From: Nitrosomonadales bacterium
GTDB lineage: Bacteria; Pseudomonadota; Gammaproteobacteria; Burkholderiales; Gallionellaceae
Assembly: GCA_023259055.1 (NCBI GenBank)
Contig: JAHFQZ010000006.1
Coordinates: forward strand, 1 to 64,000
DNA: 64,000 bases
Reading direction: 5' to 3'
The position numbers were made by a program, and so were the translations under genes. Positions 58,353 to 64,000 of this stretch are shown here, piece by piece; within the stretch, counting starts at the first letter, position 1; every line of letters begins with the position of its first letter. The notes beneath the pieces are model-generated. The model had not been told where the DNA came from. It worked only from the letters and a program-made list of their open reading frames with translations, and did not search any database.

Positions 58353-59294
58353 ATGAAAATATTACGCGGACTTTATCCCCCAGGCGTTCAGTTGCTCGCT
58401 AACCAGCCTGTCGCGCTCACCATCGGAAATTTCGATGGTGTGCATCTGGGCCATCAGGCGTTGCTGAACGAATTGCGTTCAGCAGCGCAAGCGCGTGGAT
58501 TGCTAACTGCGGTGGTGATCTTCGAGCCACATCCACGCGAATTTTTTGCGCCGCAACAGGCTCCGACACGCCTGACCAGTTTGCGCGAGAAGCTGGAGCT
58601 GTTCGATTCCATGGGCATCGACCGCGTGCATGTGTGCCACTTCAATGCCCGTTTTGCGCAGATAAGCGCTGCAGGATTCATTCATGCGCTGCATGAAAAA
58701 TTGTCCGCAAAATTTGTGCTGATTGGCGATGATTTCCGCTTCGGCAGCGGGCGCGCTGGTGATTTCGCGCTGATGGAAAAAATCGGTTCGCAGCACGGTT
58801 TTGCGGTGCAGGCAGTGCATACTGTGCTGCATAATGGGGTGCGCATTTCCAGCACGGCGGTGCGTGCCGCGCTGGCTGAAGGCAACATGCGTATGGCGCA
58901 AACCTACCTCGGGCGCCACTACAGCATCAGCGGGCGTGTGGAGCATGGCGACGGTCTGGGCAAGAAGCTTGGTTTTCCGACCGCCAACATCCAGTTGAAA
59001 CATAACCGTCCGCCGCTGTCTGGAATCTTTGTGGTGCAGGCACATGCCGAGGGCATGGGGGTGTTGCAGGGGGTGGCGAGCCTCGGCGTGCGCCCGACGG
59101 TGCGACAGGATGGCAAGCCGGTACTGGAAGTGCACCTGTTCGAATTTGCGCAACAGATTTACAACAAGCACGTGCGTCTTGATTTTCTGCACAAACTGCG
59201 CGACGAGGAAAAATATCCCGATATGGAAACGCTGACGCGGCAAATTGCGTTGGATGTGGAAAAGGCAAAGCAATGGTTTACTCAACATGACTGA
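58353..59294 (+). CDS. ribF: Bifunctional riboflavin kinase/FAD synthetase
   Basis: A 313-residue protein. The N-terminal FAD synthetase half has TIGNFDGVHLGHQALLNELR (nucleotidyl-transferase HIGH-like motif, about residues 23-42) and LIGDDFRFGSGRAG; ISSTAVRAALAEG is near the join. The C-terminal riboflavin-kinase half has GRVEHGDGLGKKLGFPTANI (about 196-215) and LEVHLFEF. It makes FMN and FAD. Its stop (59292-59294) lies inside the first of three ATGACTGAYTAC repeats in front of ileS, so the two genes are probably translated together. Confidence 0.94.
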   Translation: MKILRGLYPPGVQLLANQPVALTIGNFDGVHLGHQALLNELRSAAQARGLLTAVVIFEPHPREFFAPQQAPTRLTSLREKLELFDSMGIDRVHVCHFNARFAQISAAGFIHALHEKLSAKFVLIGDDFRFGSGRAGDFALMEKIGSQHGFAVQAVHTVLHNGVRISSTAVRAALAEGNMRMAQTYLGRHYSISGRVEHGDGLGKKLGFPTANIQLKHNRPPLSGIFVVQAHAEGMGVLQGVASLGVRPTVRQDGKPVLEVHLFEFAQQIYNKHVRLDFLHKLRDEEKYPDMETLTRQIALDVEKAKQWFTQHD

Positions 59295-59320
59295 CTACCA
59301 ATGACTGATTACCCGAAATG
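59287..59320 (+). promoter_or_regulatory. Triplicated ATGACTGAYTAC start-motif preceding ileS
   Basis: Three near-identical copies, ATGACTGACTAC (59287), ATGACTGATTAC (59301) and ATGACTGACTAC (59318), make two tiny in-frame peptides (MTDYQ and MTDYPK), each ending in TGA that overlaps the following ATG (ATGA). The third copy is the ileS start codon. No Shine-Dalgarno precedes any of them. Confidence 0.65.
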
Positions 59321-62185
59321 ACTGACTACAAAGCCACCCTGAATCTTCCCGATACTCCGTTCCCGATGCGCGGCGACCTCGCCAAGCGCGAGCCGCAGAT
59401 GGTGGCGCGCTGGCAGGCGCAGCAACGCTATCAGAAAATCCGCGCAGCCAGGCAGGGCAAGCCGAAATTCATTCTGCACGACGGCCCGCCGTATGCGAAC
59501 GGCGACATTCACATCGGCCATGCTGTGAACAAGATACTCAAGGACATCATCGTCAAGAGCAAGACGCTGGCGGGTTATGACGCGCCCTATGTGCCGGGCT
59601 GGGATTGCCACGGCCTGCCGATCGAGTTGCAGGTGGAGAAGAAACACGGCAAGGCGATTCCGCCGTCGCAGTTCCGCGAACTGTGCCGCGCCTATGCAAA
59701 GGAACAGATCGAGCGGCAGAAGAAGGACTTCATCCGCCTCGGCGTGCTGGGCGACTGGGAGCATCCCTACCTGACGATGGACTTCAAGACCGAGGCCGAC
59801 ATCATGCGCGCGCTCGGCAGCATCTACGAGCGCGGCTACCTGTATCAGGGGCGCAAGCCGGTGAACTGGTGCCTGGATTGCCAGTCGGCGCTGGCCGAGG
59901 CCGAGGTGGAATACGAGGACAAGACTTCACCCGCGATTGATGTGGGTTTCGAGGTGAAGGACAAGGGTGCTTTGGCTAAAGCGTTTGGGGTGTCGCTCCC
60001 TGGCGATGCCAAGGTTTATGCGGTGATCTGGACCACCACGCCCTGGACATTGCCCGCCAATCAGGCAGTCTGCGTACACCCGGAAATGCAATACGACCTG
60101 ATCAAAACTCCCAAGGGCTATTTGATACTTGCATTTGATCTGGCCTCTCAATGCCTGGCTCGCTATCAATTGGGCGGAACCAATGACCGGGGTGATGGCA
60201 TGGCGGCGACCTGCAAGGGGGCAGCACTGGAAATGCTGCCGCTGCAACATCCGTTCTACGAACACACAGTGCCGATCATCTGCGGCGAGCATGTCACGCT
60301 GGAAGCGGGTACCGGCCTGGTACATACCGCACCGGCGCACGGTCTGGACGACTACTTTATCGGCCAGAAATACGATCTGCCGACTGACAATCCGGTTGGC
60401 GACGACGGTAAATTTGTTGCCAACCTGCCATTGGTCGGCGGGCTGTTTGTGTGGAAAGCCAATGATGTGGTGATTGATGCACTGCAAGCCAGCGGCCATT
60501 TATTGCACCTGGAAAAAGTGCAGCACAGCTATCCGCATTGCTGGCGGCACAAGACCCCGATCATTTTCCGCTCCACGCCGCAATGGTTCATCGGTATGGA
60601 TAACACTGGTTCTGGCGGGATGACCGATACTGAAAATCTGGTACAGGAAAAACGTTCGCACACCGGCAAGCCAGAAAAACATGATGGCGTAGCCTTGCGC
60701 GATTTGGCGATCAATGCGGTGGAACAAACCGAATTTTTCCCGGGCTGGGGACGCGCCCGCCTCGAAGCGATGATCAAAAACCGCCCCGACTGGTGCGTGT
60801 CGCGCCAGCGCAACTGGGGTGTGCCAATGCCGTTATTTGTACACAAGGAAACCAGCCAGTTGCATCCGCGCACGCCTGAATTGCTGGAGCAGGTCGCCAA
60901 GCTGGTCGAGAGAGATGGTATCGAGGCGTGGTTCAGCCTGAATTCAGTGGACTTGCTGGGCGAAGAAGCGGCGCACTACAGGAAGCTTACCGACACGCTG
61001 GATGTCTGGTTTGATTCGGGTGTCACCCACGCATCCGTGTTGCAGCGCCGAGAGGAACTGCGTTCACCAGCCGACCTGTATCTGGAAGGTTCTGACCAGC
61101 ATCGCGGCTGGTTCCAGTCATCGTTGCTGACCGGCTGCGCGATCAACGGTATAGCACCTTTCAAGGCCCTGCTGACGCACGGTTTTGTTGTGGATGGCAG
61201 CGGCCACAAGATGTCGAAGTCAAAGGGCAACGTGATCGCCCCGCAGAAAATTTTCGACACCCTCGGCGCCGACATCCTGCGCCTGTGGGCAGCGTTGACC
61301 GACTATTCCGGCGAACTGACTATTTCGGACGAAATCCTCAAGCGAGTGGTAGAAAGCTACCGGCGTATCCGCAACACGTTGCGTTTCCTGCTGGCCAATA
61401 TTTCGGATTTCGATCCGCAGCGGCATACCCTGCCGGTTGAGCAGTGGCTGGAAATCGACCGCTTTGCGCTGGCGATGGTCAAGCGGTTACAGGATGAAAT
61501 CACCGCAGATTACGCGCGCTACGAATTCCATCTGATCGCGCAAAAATTGCAGACTTTCTGTTCCGAGGATTTGGGCGGCTTCTACCTGGATATTCTGAAG
61601 GATCGGTTATACACCGCCGGAGAAAATTCCGCCGCGCGCCGCTCCTCGCAGAATGCGCTGTATCACATCACTCACAGCCTTGTGCGGTTGATCGCACCGA
61701 TACTCAGCTTTACGGCAGAAGAGGCGTGGGAGGTGTTGGGAGGCAGGGACGATTGCAGTGTGTTTGTCGAAGAGTGGCATGGCTTGCCCGATGCGCTGCT
61801 GGATAATAAGGCCACTGCCGCATGGCTAAAGATCGGAGCCTGGCGCGCCAAAGTGAACAAGCAACTGGAAGAAGCGCGAACCGCCGGGCTGATCGGGTCG
61901 GCACTCGCAGCCGAAGTGGATGTGTATGTCGCGGGTCCTGATTACGAAGTGCTGGCGCGTCTCGGTGTCGACTTGCGTTTCGTGTTCATCACTTCGCGTG
62001 CCAAGGTGCATCGCGTTGCGACAGAAGCCGAACAGCACATTGATGTTTCCGCAAGCTTGCACGACAAGTGCGAACGTTGCTGGCACTACCGTGAAGACGT
62101 CGGTGCAGATGCGCAGCATCCGAAGTTGTGCGGACGATGCGTGAGCAACATGTTCGGAAACGGCGAGGCACGGAAGTATGCTTAG
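59318..62185 (+). CDS. ileS: Isoleucine-tRNA ligase
   Basis: A 955-residue class Ia synthetase. HIGH motif in [20 protein letters not shown] (about residues 58-77), editing domain with [14 protein letters not shown] and [17 protein letters not shown] motif in [14 protein letters not shown] (about 634-643) and the C-terminal zinc finger [10 protein letters not shown] plus [10 protein letters not shown]. Length typical for bacterial IleRS-I (938 in E. coli). The start lies in the triplicated ATGACTGAYTAC region. The last ~8 bases overlap lspA. Confidence 0.96.
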   Translation: MTDYKATLNLPDTPFPMRGDLAKREPQMVARWQAQQRYQKIRAARQGKPKFILHDGPPYANGDIHIGHAVNKILKDIIVKSKTLAGYDAPYVPGWDCHGLPIELQVEKKHGKAIPPSQFRELCRAYAKEQIERQKKDFIRLGVLGDWEHPYLTMDFKTEADIMRALGSIYERGYLYQGRKPVNWCLDCQSALAEAEVEYEDKTSPAIDVGFEVKDKGALAKAFGVSLPGDAKVYAVIWTTTPWTLPANQAVCVHPEMQYDLIKTPKGYLILAFDLASQCLARYQLGGTNDRGDGMAATCKGAALEMLPLQHPFYEHTVPIICGEHVTLEAGTGLVHTAPAHGLDDYFIGQKYDLPTDNPVGDDGKFVANLPLVGGLFVWKANDVVIDALQASGHLLHLEKVQHSYPHCWRHKTPIIFRSTPQWFIGMDNTGSGGMTDTENLVQEKRSHTGKPEKHDGVALRDLAINAVEQTEFFPGWGRARLEAMIKNRPDWCVSRQRNWGVPMPLFVHKETSQLHPRTPELLEQVAKLVERDGIEAWFSLNSVDLLGEEAAHYRKLTDTLDVWFDSGVTHASVLQRREELRSPADLYLEGSDQHRGWFQSSLLTGCAINGIAPFKALLTHGFVVDGSGHKMSKSKGNVIAPQKIFDTLGADILRLWAALTDYSGELTISDEILKRVVESYRRIRNTLRFLLANISDFDPQRHTLPVEQWLEIDRFALAMVKRLQDEITADYARYEFHLIAQKLQTFCSEDLGGFYLDILKDRLYTAGENSAARRSSQNALYHITHSLVRLIAPILSFTAEEAWEVLGGRDDCSVFVEEWHGLPDALLDNKATAAWLKIGAWRAKVNKQLEEARTAGLIGSALAAEVDVYVAGPDYEVLARLGVDLRFVFITSRAKVHRVATEAEQHIDVSASLHDKCERCWHYREDVGADAQHPKLCGRCVSNMFGNGEARKYA

Positions 62186-62654
62186 TCGCTGGCTCGGCTT
62201 GAGTGCGCTGGTCATTGTTCTCGATCAAATCAGCAAGATGTGGATCACCAGCCATTTCGTATACGGCGAAAACCTTTTCATCCTCAGCGTATTCGATCTG
62301 GTGCTGGCGCACAACACCGGCGCTGCGTTCAGCTTCCTCAGCGGTGCGGGCGGGATGCAGCGCTGGTTGTTCAGTATCGTCGCCATTGTTGCCTCTGTCT
62401 GGATAGTCAGGCTGTTGCAAAAATTCTCTGCTCAAACGCTGTTTGCATTGGCGCTGAGCCTGATCCTCGGCGGAGCGCTTGGCAATCTTATTGATCGCAT
62501 TGCGTATGGCTATGTGGTGGATTTTTTGTCTTTCCATTGGGATAAGCATTATTTCCCGGCCTTCAACATCGCCGATTCCGCCATTACATGCGGCGCATTT
62601 GTATTAATTTTCGACAGTTTCAGGGAGGTCAAGCATGGAACTGCTGCTGGCTAA
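62178..62654 (+). CDS. lspA: Lipoprotein signal peptidase
   Basis: A 158-residue inner-membrane aspartyl peptidase with four helices. Catalytic aspartates lie in [18 protein letters not shown] and [14 protein letters not shown], with [15 protein letters not shown] as a further conserved family motif. It cleaves signal peptides from prolipoproteins. It overlaps the end of ileS by 8 bases and the start of ispH by 20 bases, so the three genes are translationally linked. Confidence 0.94.
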   Translation: MLSRWLGLSALVIVLDQISKMWITSHFVYGENLFILSVFDLVLAHNTGAAFSFLSGAGGMQRWLFSIVAIVASVWIVRLLQKFSAQTLFALALSLILGGALGNLIDRIAYGYVVDFLSFHWDKHYFPAFNIADSAITCGAFVLIFDSFREVKHGTAAG

Positions 62655-63558
62655 TCCACGCGGCTTCTGCGCCGGCGTGGATCGCGCTATTACCATCGTC
62701 GAGCGCGCTTTGGCCCTGCATGGCGCGCCGGTTTATGTGCGCCACGAGGTGGTGCACAACAAATTCGTCGTGGATGGTTTGCGCCAGAAAGGCGCGATTT
62801 TTATAGAGGATTTGAAGGATGTGCCGCCCGGCAGCATCCTGATTTTCAGTGCGCATGGCGTGTCGCAAGCGGTACGCCGCGAGGCAGAGGCGCGCGGCCT
62901 GACGGTGTTCGATGCGACCTGCCCGCTGGTAACCAAAGTTCATATCGAGGTGTCGCGATTGCGCGAACAGGGCAAGGAAATCATCATGATCGGTCACGCC
63001 GGACACCCTGAAGTGGAAGGCACCATGGGGCAGTGCAATAGCGGCATGTACCTGGTGGAATCGCCGGAACAAGTCGCAGATCTTGAAGTGACCGACGAGC
63101 AAAATCTTGCTTACGTCACGCAAACCACGTTGTCTGTGGATGATGCCGGCACGATCATTGCCGCACTGAAGACGCGCTTCCCGTTAATCATTGGCCCGAA
63201 GAAAGACGATATTTGTTACGCCACGCAAAACCGCCAGGATGCTGTAAAAATGCTGGTCAGGCAGTGCGACGTGGTAGTCGTGGTGGGTTCGCCGAACAGC
63301 TCCAATTCAAACCGCTTGCGCGAAGTCGCGGCGAACGTCGGAGTACCCGCATATCTGGTGAACGATGCGAGCGAATTGAAGCCGGAATGGTTTAAAGGCA
63401 AGGAGCGTGTGGGTATCAGCGCAGGTGCCTCTGCGCCGGAAGTGCTGGTGCAGGGAGTGATCGAACAATTGAAACAACTTGGCGCGCAACACGTCATTGA
63501 GTTGCAGGGCATCCGGGAGAACGTTGTGTTCCCTTTACCCAGAGAGTTGCAACCCTGA
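62635..63558 (+). CDS. ispH: 4-hydroxy-3-methylbut-2-enyl diphosphate reductase
   Basis: A 307-residue iron-sulfur enzyme of the MEP isoprenoid pathway. Three cluster cysteines are visible: [12 protein letters not shown] (about residue 12), [12 protein letters not shown] (about 96) and [11 protein letters not shown] (about 192). Also [14 protein letters not shown] (His near 41), [12 protein letters not shown] (His, Glu) and [16 protein letters not shown]. It makes IPP and DMAPP. Last gene of the ribF-ileS-lspA-ispH group; no clear terminator seen. Confidence 0.95.
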   Translation: MELLLANPRGFCAGVDRAITIVERALALHGAPVYVRHEVVHNKFVVDGLRQKGAIFIEDLKDVPPGSILIFSAHGVSQAVRREAEARGLTVFDATCPLVTKVHIEVSRLREQGKEIIMIGHAGHPEVEGTMGQCNSGMYLVESPEQVADLEVTDEQNLAYVTQTTLSVDDAGTIIAALKTRFPLIIGPKKDDICYATQNRQDAVKMLVRQCDVVVVVGSPNSSNSNRLREVAANVGVPAYLVNDASELKPEWFKGKERVGISAGASAPEVLVQGVIEQLKQLGAQHVIELQGIRENVVFPLPRELQP

Positions 63559-63604
63559 ACGGCCTTGAAAAACCCTTAATGTTCCCTTGTTGTAGCGCGT
63601 CCTC

Positions 63605-63610
63605 TATAAT
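63605..63610 (+). promoter_or_regulatory. Consensus -10 box upstream of tRNA-Thr
   Basis: TATAAT (63605-63610) lies 12 bp before the tRNA 5' end. With a 17-bp spacer the -35 would be TTCCCT (63582-63587), a weak match. Placement in the gap after ispH suits a separate tRNA promoter. Confidence 0.5.
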
Positions 63611-63622
63611 CACCACGTTTAT

Positions 63623-63698
63623 GCTGGAGTAGCTCAGTTGGTAGAGCAACGCACTCGTAACGCGTAGGTCGGAGGTTCGATTCCTCTCTCCAGCACCA
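63623..63698 (+). tRNA. tRNA-Thr(CGT)
   Basis: A 76-nt cloverleaf with encoded CCA. Acceptor GCTGGAG pairs with CTCCAGC; the D-arm is GCTC...GAGC; the anticodon loop CTCGTAA gives anticodon CGT (codon ACG, threonine); the T-arm is GGAGG-TTCGATT-CCTCT. The base pair at the loop end of the anticodon stem (positions 31 and 39) is an A-C mismatch, otherwise it looks intact. The 3' end CCA is at 63696-63698. Confidence 0.93.
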
Positions 63699-63765
63699 TC
63701 AAAAGTCGGTGACGGCCGCAGATTACATCGTCAGCATGGCTGACGTAGAATTTTGAGGAGTTCAT

Positions 63766-64000
63766 ATGATTTCTTCCCCGCATCGCGAACAAAATCTCCT
63801 CTTGAAATACCTCCCTTATCTTGCGGTACTGTTATTGCTGGCAGTTGCGGCCTGGTACTTTGCGCGCCCCGCGCCGCTGCTCGTTCAGTTGGCCAAGGCC
63901 GAGCGGGGGATGGTTGAAGCGACGGCCAGCAATACCCGTGCCGGTACGGTCAAGGCGTGCCGCCGCGCCAAGCTGGCTCCCCCGGCGGGCGGACAAATAG
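63766..64000 (+). CDS. HlyD-family efflux adaptor, N-terminal fragment
   Basis: Only the first 78 codons lie in the window. The translation starts MISSPHREQNLLLKY, then a membrane anchor LPYLAVLLLLAVAAWYF (about residues 16-32) and a periplasmic beginning VQLAKAERGMVEATASNTRAGTV with CRRAKLAPPAGGQI, typical of membrane-fusion (RND/ABC adaptor) proteins, where the sequence goes on to a lipoyl-like domain. GAGGAG lies 5 bp before the ATG. The gene runs off the right edge; its transporter partner is not visible. Confidence 0.8.
   Translation, partial: MISSPHREQNLLLKYLPYLAVLLLLAVAAWYFARPAPLLVQLAKAERGMVEATASNTRAGTVKACRRAKLAPPAGGQI

Overview
The window looks like chromosomal DNA of a free-living betaproteobacterium, most likely in the Nitrosomonadales (a Gallionellaceae-like organism). 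This is an inference from gene order and protein character, not from a database search. Conserved betaproteobacterial blocks are bamD/rluD-pgeF, ilvE-(CHCC zinc finger)-waaF-phosphomannomutase, glnE-yhdP-nitrilase-tldD and ribF-ileS-lspA-ispH. G+C is moderate, coding density is high, and no phage, large transposon, rRNA operon or CRISPR array is visible.

Layout: 1-1.4 kb redox genes (alcohol dehydrogenase start, DsbA-like thiol protein, NADP-binding reductase). 1.6-6.0 kb an overlapping oligopeptide-type ABC transporter (two permeases and a fused double ATPase) without a binding protein. 6.1-7.2 kb a DUF883/YqjE/YqjK membrane-stress trio. 7.2-10.7 kb lytic transglycosylase MltD and acetyl-CoA synthetase. 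10.7-12.5 kb a repeat-bearing gap and two exported accessory proteins. 12.6-19.8 kb methyltransferase, Nudix, AmtB (behind two NtrC-like sites and a sigma-54-like promoter), two YceI proteins with cytochrome b561, HtpX, MlaA and a second Nudix protein. 19.8-22.4 kb BamD, RluD, PgeF. 22.6-26.7 kb an envelope cluster (FecR-domain protein, two LPP20-like lipoproteins, a coiled-coil exported protein, a beta-barrel). 26.9-30.3 kb AlaRS, a degenerate second alaS 3' end, and a CheY-like regulator. 30.3-34 kb LPS-precursor genes and IlvE. 34-38.5 kb a signalling block (class III cyclase, hybrid histidine kinase, NarL-type regulator). 38.8-48.1 kb GlnE, YhdP, nitrilase, TldD. 48.1-49.9 kb a small accessory patch behind a second, degenerate tldD 3' end. 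49.9-54.7 kb phosphate transport and aconitase. 55-58.2 kb a second envelope cluster. 58.3-63.6 kb ribF-ileS-lspA-ispH. Then a tRNA-Thr and the start of a HlyD-type adaptor.

Three things stand out. First, short palindromic repeats sit in frame inside several genes (ABC permease, fused ATPase linker, glnE) and supply the rluD tail and the mlaA stop codon. Second, both alaS and tldD are followed by a diverged copy of their own 3' end, as expected if the upstream part was replaced or a short segment integrated at the gene end. Third, two separated clusters combine LPP20/FlgT-like exported proteins with outer-membrane beta-barrels and could encode an undescribed trans-envelope assembly. The ribF-ileS junction also carries a triplicated start motif that creates two tiny coupled reading frames in front of ileS.
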